A stretch of 64,000 nt of DNA from Clostridium sp. CMCC3677 (GCF_023845585.1 NZ_JAMQHS010000004.1:62001-126000); one strand, 5' to 3'. Positions 52,748 to 63,037 are shown, counted from the first letter of the stretch. Program-made: numbers and translations. Notes: generated by a model from the sequence alone, not told the origin.

Positions 52748-52927
52748 ATGGATAATATAAAAAAACTTGTTGATTTATTACATACGCAAGCACAATCTTG
52801 TAGTAAATGTGCTCAAAAGTCTAAAGAACCAAATGATGGCTCATTTATTCAATATGATAAAAAAGATAGTTTTAGTTCTGATGGAACTGTTAGATATGGT
52901 GAAGAGCAAGATGTTGATGATTTATAG
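52748..52927 (+). CDS. Small protein with CxxC motif, 59 aa
   Basis: A 59-residue ORF with an ideal AAAGGAG site about nine bases before the ATG. It begins MDNIKKLVDLLHTQAQSCSK and continues CAQKSKEPND, giving one CxxC that could bind metal or act in redox. The C-terminal half is acidic (GEEQDVDDL). No hydrophobic segment. I do not recognise the family. It stands alone between the gluconate and inositol regions. Confidence 0.6.
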   Translation: MDNIKKLVDLLHTQAQSCSKCAQKSKEPNDGSFIQYDKKDSFSSDGTVRYGEEQDVDDL

Positions 52928-53073
52928 CGCACATTTAATTTAAAGTGTAGATATGACTTTCTACTTTATTATTTACTTATTTATTCTTACCCAAATATAT
53001 TTTTTAGTTTTAAGTTTTATTTAATGTTTTTAAATTTTATATTTCTTAATTTCAAATAAAGAAGCATGAAAAT

Positions 53074-53205
53074 AAATAACAAGTCTAAAGTTGCAATGGA
53101 TATTTTTCATCAGTCAAGAAGATTAATTGTCCTCATAGCGTGTCTATTAGGTCAATTTAACGACGCAGCATGATGGAAAATAACTAGCAAATGGACTTGT
53201 TATTT
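53074..53205. repeat. Repeat B, copy 1: ~130-bp palindromic element
   Basis: The ends are inverted repeats AAATAACAAGTC and GACTTGTTATTT. Inside, the conserved block TATTAGGTCAATTT, then CGACGCAGCATGATG is shared with copy 2 at 58931-59038. It lies 24 bases behind the stop codon of the inositol symporter gene, the last gene of the iol operon. It has no coding capacity. It may be a mobile palindromic element or an mRNA 3'-end structure. Confidence 0.75.
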
Positions 53206-53228
53206 TTTGATTGTGCCTAATTAATATT

Positions 53229-54821
53229 TTACCACTGACCTATTCCTAGTGGTGAGAAAATTAAGTATATTAAACACATTGTTCCTACCATAATTCCAGT
53301 AGCTAATTTAGCATGTTTCCACGGTGTTAAACTAACTACTGCTTTATTTTCTTGTACAAAATCGGTTTCTCTAGGATTTAATTTTCCTATTATAAGCATA
53401 ACGATTACACATGTTGGGAATAAAACTCCCAATACGTAAAGAAAATGAACATCTTTTATTAAAAATTTTGATAATGTATATAAAGCTATATGAACAAAAA
53501 ATGCAATTTTAGGTGCAATCTTAGGAACTCTTTTAGAATAAAATCCTACAACTACAGCTGCTAAAATCGGTACATTATAAAAACCAAAACATTCTTGTAA
53601 AAATCCATATAATCCCGTAGGTGCATATAATATAAATGGTGCAACACATGTAGCTATTATTGCAATTATTATATTAAATTTTCTACCAATATGAACTAAT
53701 TCTTTATCACTAGCTTTTGGTTTCATAAGTGGTTTATAAAGATCTAATGTAAATAAAGTAGCCGAACTATTTAACGCTCCATTAAATGAACTCATAATAG
53801 CTCCAAATAAAACTGCAGCGAAAAATCCTAATAATGGTTTTGGTAATACATCTATTAATAATGTAGGATATGCCATATCTGCATTTTCTAATCTTGTTCC
53901 ATACTTAGCAAATGCAATTACACCTGGTAATACTAAAAAGAAAGGTCCTATTAATTTTAAAAACCCTGCATATATAGCGCCTTTTTGTGCTTCTTCTAAA
54001 TTTTTAGCACCTAAAGCTCTTTGAACAATTGATTGGTTTGTACAAAAATAGAATAAATTATTAAATAATAATCCAGTCATTAAAACTGGCCATGGAACTA
54101 GTGGAGATAGGGAATTTGCTGGATTTATTGCATTTAATTTTTGAGGATTGGCTAGTAAAACATTAAATCCATCTACAAAATTCCCATGTCCAACTGATAT
54201 TATTCCAAGTACAGGTACCATTAATCCACCCACAAGCAGACCTATTCCATTAATGGTATCTGATACAGCACATAGTTTTAATCCACCATATACTGCATAT
54301 ATACAACCTATTACTGATATCATAAATCCAGTTATTGCTATTGCTTGAAAAGTTGTTATTCCTAAAATATCTGATATTCCAAATATTTTATTTATAACTA
54401 TAGCACCTGAATACAATACTGTAGGAATGTATGTTACTATATATCCTAAAAGAAGCAACAACGATACTATTCTTTTTGTTGTTGAATCATATCTTTCCTC
54501 TAAAAAATCTGGTATTGTTGTAATTCCACTTTTAAAGTACTTAGGTAAAAATATTAAAGCTAAAATTCCTAATGATACACAAGCCGTAGCTTCCCATGCC
54601 ATTGGTCCCATATTAGTCATATAACTTTGTCCATTTAACCCTATTATTTGTTCTGTTGATAAATTTGTAAGCATTATTGAACTGGCTATTACAACACCTG
54701 ATAATCCTCTGCCAGCTAAAAAGTATCCATCTGCTGATTCAGTGTTAGAACCTCTAGTCTTATAGAATGATATTACACCTACTAAAACTACAAAAAATAT
54801 AAAGGTAATTAACGTAAACAT
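53229..54821 (-). CDS. Sodium:solute symporter (probable myo-inositol importer)
   Basis: A 530-residue SSS-family (SLC5-like) symporter with about 14 hydrophobic segments. ADGYFLAGRGLSGVVIASSIMLTNLSTEQIIGLNGQSY (cited as GYFLAGRGLSG and LSTEQIIGLNGQ) and FYFCTNQSIVQRALGAKNL are typical of the sugar/inositol branch. GAIMSSFNGALNSSATLFTLDLYK lies in the second half. The start at 54821 has AAGGAGG about nine bases upstream. Position as the last gene of the iol operon implies Na+-driven uptake of myo-inositol, replacing the MFS importer of Bacillus. Substrate is inferred from context. Confidence 0.85.
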   Translation of the reverse strand: MFTLITFIFFVVLVGVISFYKTRGSNTESADGYFLAGRGLSGVVIASSIMLTNLSTEQIIGLNGQSYMTNMGPMAWEATACVSLGILALIFLPKYFKSGITTIPDFLEERYDSTTKRIVSLLLLLGYIVTYIPTVLYSGAIVINKIFGISDILGITTFQAIAITGFMISVIGCIYAVYGGLKLCAVSDTINGIGLLVGGLMVPVLGIISVGHGNFVDGFNVLLANPQKLNAINPANSLSPLVPWPVLMTGLLFNNLFYFCTNQSIVQRALGAKNLEEAQKGAIYAGFLKLIGPFFLVLPGVIAFAKYGTRLENADMAYPTLLIDVLPKPLLGFFAAVLFGAIMSSFNGALNSSATLFTLDLYKPLMKPKASDKELVHIGRKFNIIIAIIATCVAPFILYAPTGLYGFLQECFGFYNVPILAAVVVGFYSKRVPKIAPKIAFFVHIALYTLSKFLIKDVHFLYVLGVLFPTCVIVMLIIGKLNPRETDFVQENKAVVSLTPWKHAKLATGIMVGTMCLIYLIFSPLGIGQW

Positions 54822-54938
54822 ATTCAATCCTCCTTCTATTTTAAGATAAAAGGATTCCATATTATATATATTTATAAAATACTAATTATTATAAAATATA
54901 ACATGGAATCCTAAAGATAAAATGATAAATTAAATGCT

Positions 54939-55835
54939 TTAAATACTAGCTTTTTCTTTTATATACTGTCTTCCTTTAATTGCGTATTCAAGAGGATTTG
55001 CAATAGATGGATCTTGTTCTGCTTCTATCATTAACCATCCTTCATAATTATTTTCTGCTAATATCTTAAATATTGGTTCAAAATCTATTGAGCCATCTCC
55101 AGGAACTGTAAATGCTCCAGCTCTTACACCTTTTAAGAAACTTAATTTTTCATTTTTAACCTTACTCACAATTTCAGGTCTTATATCTTTTAAATGAACA
55201 TGTTTTATTCTGTGAACATACTTTTTTAGTATTTCAACTGGATTTTCACCTGAGTACACTAAATGACCTGTATCAAATAATAAATATACTAAATTTTCAT
55301 CAGTAACACTCATTAACTTATCAATTTCTTCTGTTGTTTGCACTCCAGTTCCCATATGATGATGATAAACAATCTTCATTCCTTTATCAGCTGCTAATTG
55401 TCCCAATTTATTAAGTCCATGGGCTAATAGCTTCCATTCTTCTTCATTAAAATGATGCTTTCCATCAAATATAGGAGTTTCCATTTGTCCTTGAATGCTA
55501 TGACCTTGTTCTGAAACTACTATAACTTTAGAACCCATTGCATGTAAAAAATCTCTATGAGCTATAAATTCTTTTTCAGTTTCTTCATAAGGTTTAGTAG
55601 TTAAAAATGAGCTAAACCAAGCACTTGCGATTTGAAGATTTCTCATTTCTAAAGCCCTCTTTAAAACCTTTACATCTTTAGGATATTTATTTCCGATTTC
55701 AGTACCCTTAAATCCTGCAAGAGCCATTTCGCTTACGGCTTGTTCAAATGTATTTTCTTTTCCTAAGTCTGGCATATCATCATTAGTCCAACCAATTGGA
55801 CATATTCCTATTTTAACTTTGTCCCTATTAAACAT
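54939..55835 (-). CDS. iolE: Myo-inosose-2 dehydratase
   Basis: A 298-residue TIM-barrel protein of the IolE/IolH sugar-isomerase-like fold. The start [18 protein letters not shown] is characteristic of Iol[30 protein letters not shown] and [11 protein letters not shown] supply the metal ligands. It dehydrates 2-keto-myo-inositol to the trihydroxycyclohexanedione. It follows iolG in the operon with a 95-base gap. Confidence 0.94.
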   Translation of the reverse strand: MFNRDKVKIGICPIGWTNDDMPDLGKENTFEQAVSEMALAGFKGTEIGNKYPKDVKVLKRALEMRNLQIASAWFSSFLTTKPYEETEKEFIAHRDFLHAMGSKVIVVSEQGHSIQGQMETPIFDGKHHFNEEEWKLLAHGLNKLGQLAADKGMKIVYHHHMGTGVQTTEEIDKLMSVTDENLVYLLFDTGHLVYSGENPVEILKKYVHRIKHVHLKDIRPEIVSKVKNEKLSFLKGVRAGAFTVPGDGSIDFEPIFKILAENNYEGWLMIEAEQDPSIANPLEYAIKGRQYIKEKASI

Positions 55836-55930
55836 ATTAATTCCCCCTAAAATTTCACGAAATATTAAACTATTCTTTCATAAATTATATACAGAATTTT
55901 TAAGTGTTAAATATATATTTTCTTTTAATA

Positions 55931-56944
55931 TTAATATTGAATTTCTGATATCTTAACAGGTCTATTTTCTTTTAAAGATTTTGTTGCTGCCTTACCTATT
56001 AGAACAGCTTTTAATCCATCATCAGCATTTACACAAACTTCTTTATCATTTACAATTGCATCAATAAATTCAGTTATTTCTTCTGCATAAGCTTGCATAT
56101 ATCTTTCTAAGAAGAAGAATAGTGGTTTTTCTCCATTTACTCCATCCTTTGTTGATACAACTGCACTTGAAGTACTATCATTAGCTACAGCTACTTGTCC
56201 AAGTGATCCAAATACTTCTGCTCTTTGGTCATATCCATAAGCTGATTGTCTTGAGTTATCAATTACAGCCATTGCTCCATTTTCCATTTTTAATGTAACT
56301 ATTGCAGTATCTATATCTCCTGCTTCTCCAATAGCTTTATCTACTAATACATTTCCAGCTGCATAAACTTCTTCAACATCATTTCCTAAAAGATATCTTG
56401 CCATATCAAAATCATGAATAGCCATATCAAGGAATAGTCCACCTGAAACTTTAACGTAATCAATTGATGGTGGTTCTGGATCTCTTGAAGTTATTTTAAG
56501 AATGTGTGGTTCTCCAATTTTACCTTCTACAACTGCTTTTCTAACTGCTTTAAAATTATGGTCATATCTTCTATTAAATCCTACTTGATATTTAACATTT
56601 GATTTCTTAAGTTCATCTATAACTTCTTTAATTCTACTTAGCTCATGATCAATTGGTTTTTCACAGAATACATGCTTGCCAGCTCTTATAGCTTCTATAG
56701 AAATTGGTGAATGAGTATCTGTTGATGAACATATAAGTACCGCATCTATTTCTGGATCTTCAAGAATTTTCTTGTAGTCATTATAAACATTATCTATTCC
56801 CATTTCTTTAGCCCATTTTTTAGTATCATCATTTAAAAATACATCTGCTATTGCCTTTACTTCTGCATTTTTAACGTACTTAGAAATACTTTCTCCATGA
56901 ACTTTACCTATTCTTCCTGCTCCAATGATTCCAACTTTTAACAT
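55931..56944 (-). CDS. iolG: Myo-inositol 2-dehydrogenase
   Basis: A 337-residue Gfo/Idh/MocA-family oxidoreductase. The NAD motif VGIIGAGRIGKVHGE is at the N-terminus, followed by the catalytic EKPIDHE segment (~residue 95) and GGLFLDMAIHDFDMARYLLG. It oxidises myo-inositol to 2-keto-myo-inositol with NAD+. The start at 56944 has a GGGAGA site; the longer upstream frame lacks one. It lies 16 bases after iolD. Confidence 0.93.
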   Translation of the reverse strand: MLKVGIIGAGRIGKVHGESISKYVKNAEVKAIADVFLNDDTKKWAKEMGIDNVYNDYKKILEDPEIDAVLICSSTDTHSPISIEAIRAGKHVFCEKPIDHELSRIKEVIDELKKSNVKYQVGFNRRYDHNFKAVRKAVVEGKIGEPHILKITSRDPEPPSIDYVKVSGGLFLDMAIHDFDMARYLLGNDVEEVYAAGNVLVDKAIGEAGDIDTAIVTLKMENGAMAVIDNSRQSAYGYDQRAEVFGSLGQVAVANDSTSSAVVSTKDGVNGEKPLFFFLERYMQAYAEEITEFIDAIVNDKEVCVNADDGLKAVLIGKAATKSLKENRPVKISEIQY

Positions 56945-56960
56945 AAAAAACATCTCCCTT

Positions 56961-58892
56961 TTAATATTTTCTTGCACTTTTTAATACTTTTTTATTATTT
57001 TCAAAAGCTTTATTAACAGATTCTTTTTCTGATACTTCAGCTAATCCTACATGCCACCATGATTCATATCCATCAGTCATAGTTTTAGGTAATACTTTAA
57101 TATCAATTAAAGTAGAAACCTTTTGTTTTTTTGCATCTATTAATGCATTCTTTAATTCTTCTAAGTTTTTAGCTGTGTATGTTTTTAAACCATATCCTTC
57201 AGCTGCTTTTGCAAAATCTATTGGTATTAATTTACCATTAAGTTTATTTGTTTCATCATTTCTATATCTAAATTCAGTTGCTAAATTTCCTATTCCATTA
57301 GACATTTGTAGATTATTTATACAACCAAATCCACAGTTATCAAATAATAATACATTTACTTTTTTATTCTCTTGAATTGAAGTTATAAGTTCTGAATGTA
57401 ACATTAAATAACTTCCATCACCTAAAATTGAATAAACTTCTTTTTCTGGATCTGCTAACTTTGCACCAAATCCTGCCGCTATTTCATATCCCATACATGA
57501 GTATCCGTATTCCATATGATAAGAATTTAAATATTCTGTTTCCCACATTCTTTGAAGATCTCCTGGTAAACTTCCTGATGCTCCAACAATAATTGCATCA
57601 TCATCAATACATTCTCTAATTAATCCCAATGCCGATGTTTGAGTTATTGTTGTATCAGTTAATTTTTTAAATTCTTCTAAGCTTTCTTTATTTCTAAATT
57701 TTATAATTGGCTCAAAATTCTCTTCATATTTTATATTAGTTAGTCTTTTCATTTCTTCTTTCCATACAATTTTTGCATTTTTTATCTCATCTTTATATGA
57801 AGAAATATAATTTTCTTTTTCAAGTAATTTATAAAGATATTCTAAACATTCTTTAGCATCTCCAACCATCTTACATGAGTCCAATTTACTAGCATGAAAT
57901 TTTGATAAATTAATTGTTACAAATTCTACATCTGGATTTTTAAACAATGATTTTGATGCAGTTGTAAAATCTGAAAATCTTGTACCAACTCCAATTACTA
58001 AATCAGCATCTTTAGCTATGATATTTGCAGCTAAATTTCCTGTAACTCCAATACCACCTAAATTCATATGATCGCTTGATTTTATTGAGCTTTTTCCAGC
58101 TTGTGTTTCACCTATAGGTATATTAAATCTATTAGCAAATTTAGATAAGGCATCTCCAGCTTCTGAATACCTTACTCCACCGCCACAAATTATTATAGGT
58201 TTCTTTTTATTTTTCATTATATTTAAACATTCATAAAATTCCTCTTCTACAGCTAAAGGTCTAGTAATTTTGTGAACACGTTTTTTAAAGAAGTATTCTG
58301 GAAACTCAAAACTTTCTCCTTGAACATCCTGTGGAAGTGCTATACATACTGCTCCTGTTTCAGCTGGATCAGTTAATACCCTCATTGCATTGATCATTGC
58401 AGACATTAATTGTTCAGGTCTATTTACTCTATCCCAATACTTGCATACAGGCTTAAATACATCATTTGTAGTGATTCCAAGGTTATAAGATTGCTCAATT
58501 TGTTGAAGTACTGGATCTGGTTGTCTAGTTGCAAATGAATCACCTGGAAGTAAAAGTAATGGTATATTATTTACTGTTGCTGTTGCTGCTGCTGTGACCA
58601 TATTTGCAGCTCCTGGTCCTATTGATGAAGAACAAGCTATAATCTTTCTTCTATTATTTTGCTTAGCAAATGCTGTTGCTGCATGTGCCATACCTTGCTC
58701 ATTTCTTCCTTGATAAACTCTTAAACCTCTTGGATTCTCATCAAGCGCTTGTCCTAAACCAACCACTATTCCATGACCAAAGATAGTAAATATTCCATGA
58801 ACAAACTTTTCTTCTTTTCCATCAAATGAAACATATTGATTATCTAAAAATTTAACTAACGCTTGTGCTGTTGTCATTTTTGTACTCTTCAT
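56961..58892 (-). CDS. iolD: 3D-(3,5/4)-trihydroxycyclohexane-1,2-dione hydrolase
   Basis: A 643-residue thiamine-diphosphate enzyme. The start [20 protein letters not shown] matches Iol[22 protein letters not shown] holds the catalytic Glu, and [15 protein letters not shown] with the later [13 protein letters not shown] segment ([16 protein letters not shown]) forms the ThDP site. It opens the ring to 5-deoxy-glucuronate. A 150-base gap with repeat B copy 2 separates it from iolB upstream. Confidence 0.95.
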   Translation of the reverse strand: MKSTKMTTAQALVKFLDNQYVSFDGKEEKFVHGIFTIFGHGIVVGLGQALDENPRGLRVYQGRNEQGMAHAATAFAKQNNRRKIIACSSSIGPGAANMVTAAATATVNNIPLLLLPGDSFATRQPDPVLQQIEQSYNLGITTNDVFKPVCKYWDRVNRPEQLMSAMINAMRVLTDPAETGAVCIALPQDVQGESFEFPEYFFKKRVHKITRPLAVEEEFYECLNIMKNKKKPIIICGGGVRYSEAGDALSKFANRFNIPIGETQAGKSSIKSSDHMNLGGIGVTGNLAANIIAKDADLVIGVGTRFSDFTTASKSLFKNPDVEFVTINLSKFHASKLDSCKMVGDAKECLEYLYKLLEKENYISSYKDEIKNAKIVWKEEMKRLTNIKYEENFEPIIKFRNKESLEEFKKLTDTTITQTSALGLIRECIDDDAIIVGASGSLPGDLQRMWETEYLNSYHMEYGYSCMGYEIAAGFGAKLADPEKEVYSILGDGSYLMLHSELITSIQENKKVNVLLFDNCGFGCINNLQMSNGIGNLATEFRYRNDETNKLNGKLIPIDFAKAAEGYGLKTYTAKNLEELKNALIDAKKQKVSTLIDIKVLPKTMTDGYESWWHVGLAEVSEKESVNKAFENNKKVLKSARKY

Positions 58893-58930
58893 AAACTCAC
58901 CTTCTCATAATTATTTAGACACATAAACAT

Positions 58931-59038
58931 AAATAACAAGTCTAAAATTGCAATGTATATTTTCAAATTGCCATGGCCTATTAGGTCAATTTTCCGACGC
59001 AACATGATGAAAAATAGGCGGCAAATGAACTTGTTACT
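58931..59038. repeat. Repeat B, copy 2
   Basis: A 108-bp element, shorter than copy 1 because the loop region is deleted. AAATAACAAGTC at one end pairs with GAACTTGTTAC at the other. The TATTAGGTCAATTTTC-CGACGCAACATGATG block is shared with copy 1. It lies inside the iol operon, eight bases behind the iolB stop codon, in the same orientation relative to transcription as copy 1. Confidence 0.75.
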
Positions 59039-59045
59039 TTTCTGA

Positions 59046-59840
59046 TTATGCCTTATCCGGCCATATTTTAACGTCTTTATCCCAAAGCCATTTGTGTTCT
59101 TCTACATCTATCCTGTCAGTCCATGGATTATTTTCAAGATGTCTAATCATCCAACAATAATACATTGCATATCCTGGTGCTGATGTTTGTGGATGAACAT
59201 CTCCACCTGTTATTGTTGAAAAACTATTATTAGAGATCTTATATGCATTATCTCCATTTAAACAAAATCCAAAGCCTTGTTCTTTGTTAAATTTATAAAA
59301 ATATACTTCTGGTTGTGGATGATAATGTGGTGGATAACTTGACCACTTTCCTGGAAATGTTATAACTTCTCCAATTACCATATTAGAATATGGTGCATTG
59401 TTATAATCAAATACGGTTCTTACAATTCTTCTTGCAGTTCCATTCCAAGTTCCTTCACCAAAAATATCACTTCTACACTTATCCGGTGAATATAATTTTG
59501 CTTCAAAATCATTTTGATTATCTGTGCTTTGTATTATTAATTCACTTTCTTCTAAACATTCAACTGTTACTTTTATATTCTTAGGTACATGTAAACACCA
59601 TGGATCTTCATCAAAAACAGATTTTCTCTCTATTATTTCAGAATCTTTATTCCAGGCTATTTTAAGCTTTCCTGTTAAAAGAAGTACTGCTATTTCTTTA
59701 TCAGCATTGTGGTACTCTTTTATTTCATCTTTTCTTAATTTTTCAACTACAATATCCATTAGCATTTCTTTATTTTTACCGCTAATTTCACATAATACGT
59801 TTTCACCATATTGTAAATCATGTAATTCATGAATCATCAT
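59046..59840 (-). CDS. iolB: 5-deoxy-glucuronate isomerase
   Basis: A 264-residue cupin-type isomerase. WSSYPPHYHPQPEVYFYKF (~residue 165-185) and GGDVHPQTSAPGYAMYYCWMIRHLENNPW supply the metal-binding His and Glu residues of IolB. It converts 5-deoxy-glucuronate to 2-deoxy-5-keto-gluconate. It lies 10 bases after iolC, with an AGGGAGG site. Confidence 0.94.
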   Translation of the reverse strand: MMIHELHDLQYGENVLCEISGKNKEMLMDIVVEKLRKDEIKEYHNADKEIAVLLLTGKLKIAWNKDSEIIERKSVFDEDPWCLHVPKNIKVTVECLEESELIIQSTDNQNDFEAKLYSPDKCRSDIFGEGTWNGTARRIVRTVFDYNNAPYSNMVIGEVITFPGKWSSYPPHYHPQPEVYFYKFNKEQGFGFCLNGDNAYKISNNSFSTITGGDVHPQTSAPGYAMYYCWMIRHLENNPWTDRIDVEEHKWLWDKDVKIWPDKA

Positions 59841-59850
59841 TAATCCTCCC

Positions 59851-60870
59851 TTATCCTCTTGCTATCATTTCTCCATATTGTTTTTTCTTCTCTTTTATAA
59901 ATTCATTTATCTCTTTTACAGTTGGCATATCTTGTGAACAGCTATGACTTGCTACTAACATAGCTGCTGAAGCACTTCCAAATTCTAATGCATCCATAAT
60001 ATCCCATTCTTCTAATATTCCATATATAAATGCTGAAGCGTATGCATCTCCACCGCCAAATGATTTTAAGAGTTTTACTGGAAATGGCTTTATTTTATAT
60101 GATTTTCCGTCATTAGTATAAGCTGTAGAACCCTCTTTTCCATGTTTAATTACAACTATTTTATTACCAAAATCTAACCATCTTTTAGCACTTTCTTCAT
60201 CAGTGCTTTTTTCCTTAACAATTAGACTTTCCATCAAATCAAATTCTTCTCTTGATCCCATAACAATGTCACTTTGCTTTCCAACTATTGAATAATAAAT
60301 AGCTATTTCATCTTTATTTTTCCAATTATATTCTCTATAATCTACATCAAAAATTACAACTGTATTATTCTTTTTGGCAAACTCTAATGCTTTTAATGCA
60401 GCTTCTCTAGATGGACTTTTAGCAAGTGCTGTTCCTGATATTACTATTGCCTTTGTATTTTTTATATATTCTTCATCTATCTCATTAACATCTAACTCTA
60501 AATCAGCTATTCCATTTCTATACATCAAAATACTGCTTTCTGTTGGACTTGCTATTTCTGTAAATGTAAGTCCCAAAGACTCGCCATTTTCTGCATACTT
60601 TATTTGTGAAGTATCTATTCCATCATTATCAAAGTAATCAACTACAAACTTTCCAAATTGATCCTTTGAAACCTTACCTATAAAGCCAACTTTTTTGCCA
60701 AGTCTTGAAAGCCCAACTGCTATATTAGCTGGTGATCCCCCTAAATATTTTTTGAAAGTCGTACTTTCTGAAAGTGGTCTATTTATATCTATTGGATTAA
60801 AATCAATTGCTACTCTTCCAATAGGAACTATCTCAAATTTTCTATCTTTTTGAAATTTAATATATCCCAT
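59851..60870 (-). CDS. iolC: 5-dehydro-2-deoxygluconokinase
   Basis: A 339-residue PfkB-family kinase. GGSPANIAVGLSRLGKKVGFIGKV (cited as GGSPANIAVGLSRLG, ~residue 46-60) and the C-terminal SFGGGDAYASAFIYGI with the catalytic Asp are the two PfkB signatures. It phosphorylates 2-deoxy-5-keto-gluconate. It lies between iolJ and iolB. Confidence 0.94.
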   Translation of the reverse strand: MGYIKFQKDRKFEIVPIGRVAIDFNPIDINRPLSESTTFKKYLGGSPANIAVGLSRLGKKVGFIGKVSKDQFGKFVVDYFDNDGIDTSQIKYAENGESLGLTFTEIASPTESSILMYRNGIADLELDVNEIDEEYIKNTKAIVISGTALAKSPSREAALKALEFAKKNNTVVIFDVDYREYNWKNKDEIAIYYSIVGKQSDIVMGSREEFDLMESLIVKEKSTDEESAKRWLDFGNKIVVIKHGKEGSTAYTNDGKSYKIKPFPVKLLKSFGGGDAYASAFIYGILEEWDIMDALEFGSASAAMLVASHSCSQDMPTVKEINEFIKEKKKQYGEMIARG

Positions 60871-60947
60871 GTTTTAAAACCTCCTTGTTTAATGTTTCTG
60901 TAATATTTAATGCAAACATTATCTGATTCTAGCTAAAATTACATTTA

Positions 60948-61793
60948 TTATGCTTTATTCTCACTGCCAAAAATTTTTATATGTTTCTTTACATTCTCAT
61001 ATGCCCCTTGTATTTCAGTCTCATGTAAAGTAAAGTAATCATAGTCTTTTGAATTACTATTTAGATTTTTTACAGAATCTCTTACTTTATTAAAAGTAGC
61101 AGTTGCTATATTTATTTTTCTTATTCCCATAGTTGCACATTTTTTAAAGTCATCTTCTGATATTCCTGATCCACCATGTAATACTAATGGTATTTTTAAG
61201 TTATCATTTAGTTTTGTTAAAATATCAAATCTTAATTTAGGTTCACCTTTGTAAACCCCATGGGAATTTCCTATTGCTACCGCAAGAGCATCTATTTCAG
61301 TATCGTTTATAAATTTCCTAGCCTCATCTAAATCAGTAACTTTTATATTTACCTTTTCACTACCATCTTCACTACCGCCAACATGGCCAATTTCGCCTTC
61401 CACAGCAGCTCCATAATCTCTAGCCAATTTTTCTACTAAGCTCGTTATTTTTATATTTTCTAAAAAATCTAGAGATGATCCATCTATCATTACTGAAGTA
61501 AACCCTAAGCTTAATGCTTTTTTTATATTATCTATTGTTAAGCCATGGTCAAAGTGAACAGCTACAGGTACTTTAGCTTTTTCTGCTGCTTTTATCATTG
61601 ATGGCCCTATTATATCTAATGGTGAATGTTTTAATCTCACTTCTGCTATTTGTAATATAATTGGAGAATTTAATTCTTCTGCTGCTTTTATAGCACCAAT
61701 TATCATTTCCATATTAGCTACACTAAAACTTCCAACTGCATAATTTTCATTGTCTGCTTTTAGTAATAGTTCATTCATATTTACTAATGGCAT
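60948..61793 (-). CDS. iolJ: 6-phospho-5-dehydro-2-deoxy-gluconate aldolase (class II, IolJ)
   Basis: A 281-residue class II fructose-bisphosphate aldolase-family enzyme. AVHFDHGLTIDNIKKAL carries the zinc His pair with VEGEIGHVGGSEDG, and LVLHGGSGISEDD binds phosphate. In the iol operon it should cleave DKGP to dihydroxyacetone phosphate and malonate semialdehyde. The start at 61793 (MPLVNMNEL) has GGAGGT seven bases upstream; earlier in-frame codons overlap that site. The gene begins five bases after the end of the Fe-ADH gene. Confidence 0.92.
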   Translation of the reverse strand: MPLVNMNELLLKADNENYAVGSFSVANMEMIIGAIKAAEELNSPIILQIAEVRLKHSPLDIIGPSMIKAAEKAKVPVAVHFDHGLTIDNIKKALSLGFTSVMIDGSSLDFLENIKITSLVEKLARDYGAAVEGEIGHVGGSEDGSEKVNIKVTDLDEARKFINDTEIDALAVAIGNSHGVYKGEPKLRFDILTKLNDNLKIPLVLHGGSGISEDDFKKCATMGIRKINIATATFNKVRDSVKNLNSNSKDYDYFTLHETEIQGAYENVKKHIKIFGSENKA

Positions 61794-61798
61794 CTTCA

Positions 61799-62953
61799 TC
61801 ACCTCCAAAGTGATTTATAAACTTCGACAATATCATCATATTTAACTGTTTTTAAAGTATTTTGAGGACTTCCACTTTCCAGTGCATCCTTAGCCATTTT
61901 ATCTAAATTATTGAAAAACTTTTCTTTATCTATTCCATACTCTTTTAAAGTAGGTATAAATAAGATTTTACAAAGCTTATCTACTTCTTCTACAAATTTT
62001 CTAGCTGCTATTTCATTCTCTTCATCTTCATTAGATATTCTAATGGCTCTAGCAAGATCTGCAAATTTAATATAAGCCCCATCTAATACAAAATTAAAAC
62101 ATTCCTTTAATAACATAGCATTTGATATTCCATGAGGTACATGGAATAATGCTCCTATTGGTCTACTCATACCATGTACTATTGTTACTGATGAGTTATT
62201 AAAAGCGATTCCTGCTTCTAATGCTGCAATTGTCATTTGAGTTCTAGCTTCTTCATTCTTTCCCTCATTAAATGCTATTGGCAAATATTTAAATATCTTC
62301 TTTATTGCTGATAGTGCAAATGTGTCAGAAAGTGGTTGAGACTTTTTAGATGTATAAGCTTCTATAGCATGTGTTAATGCATCTAATCCTGTTGCAGCTG
62401 TTATTTTAGGTGGTGCTGTCATAGTAAATCTTGAATCTATAATTGCTAATGTTGGCATTAATGAACTTCCCTTTATTAACATCTTTACATCAGTTTTAGT
62501 ATCAGAAATTATAGTAAACTTTGTTGCCTCAGATCCTGTTCCAGCAGTTGTTGGTATTGCAACTATTGGTGGTAATTTGTTTTCTATTTGTTTTCCCATA
62601 TAATCAGATATTTTGCCTTCATTATTTACCATCATTGCTATTGCTTTAGCTGAATCTATTGAACTTCCCCCTCCAACAGCTACTAAGTAATCACAATTTT
62701 CTTTTTTATATAAATCTACACCTCTGTCTATCATCACATCTGTTGGTTCACCATTTATTTCGTCATATATAAAATAATTAATTTTTTCTTTATCTAAAAT
62801 ATCAATTACAGCTTGTACATTACCTAACTTAACCATAATGTTATCTGTAACTATTAAAACTTTTCCACCAAATAATTTTAAATCTTCTACACTATCTTCT
62901 AATGAATTTTTCCCTGTTAAAATTTTATTTGGAATTATGAATTCATTTGACAT
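61799..62953 (-). CDS. Iron-containing alcohol dehydrogenase of the iol operon (putative malonate semialdehyde reductase)
   Basis: A 384-residue type III iron alcohol dehydrogenase. The NAD(P) motif AVGGGSSIDSAKAIAM (~residue 93-108), the signature TGLDALTHAIEAYTSKKSQP and the metal segment HGMSRPIGALFHVPHGISNAML are intact. It is the first gene of the iol operon, with an AAGGAGAC site. No iolA (methylmalonate semialdehyde dehydrogenase) is present. The likely task is to reduce malonate semialdehyde to 3-hydroxypropionate and so recycle the NADH made by IolG. That substrate is inference from context. Confidence 0.85.
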   Translation of the reverse strand: MSNEFIIPNKILTGKNSLEDSVEDLKLFGGKVLIVTDNIMVKLGNVQAVIDILDKEKINYFIYDEINGEPTDVMIDRGVDLYKKENCDYLVAVGGGSSIDSAKAIAMMVNNEGKISDYMGKQIENKLPPIVAIPTTAGTGSEATKFTIISDTKTDVKMLIKGSSLMPTLAIIDSRFTMTAPPKITAATGLDALTHAIEAYTSKKSQPLSDTFALSAIKKIFKYLPIAFNEGKNEEARTQMTIAALEAGIAFNNSSVTIVHGMSRPIGALFHVPHGISNAMLLKECFNFVLDGAYIKFADLARAIRISNEDEENEIAARKFVEEVDKLCKILFIPTLKEYGIDKEKFFNNLDKMAKDALESGSPQNTLKTVKYDDIVEVYKSLWR

Positions 62954-63008
62954 TTTACCGTCTCCTTTCAGGTATATTATGATTAACTTCTTGTTATCTT
63001 ATGGTTAT

Positions 63009-63037
63009 ATTATAAGTACCTGTTTTCTGATTGTCAA
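63009..63037 (-). promoter_or_regulatory. Consensus sigma-A promoter of the iol operon
   Basis: On the minus strand TTGACA (63037-63032), a spacer of exactly 17 bases (ATCAGAAAACAGGTACT) and TATAAT (63014-63009): a perfect consensus promoter about 55 bases upstream of the Fe-ADH start. Such a strong promoter implies tight control by the divergent repressor IolR. Confidence 0.9.
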
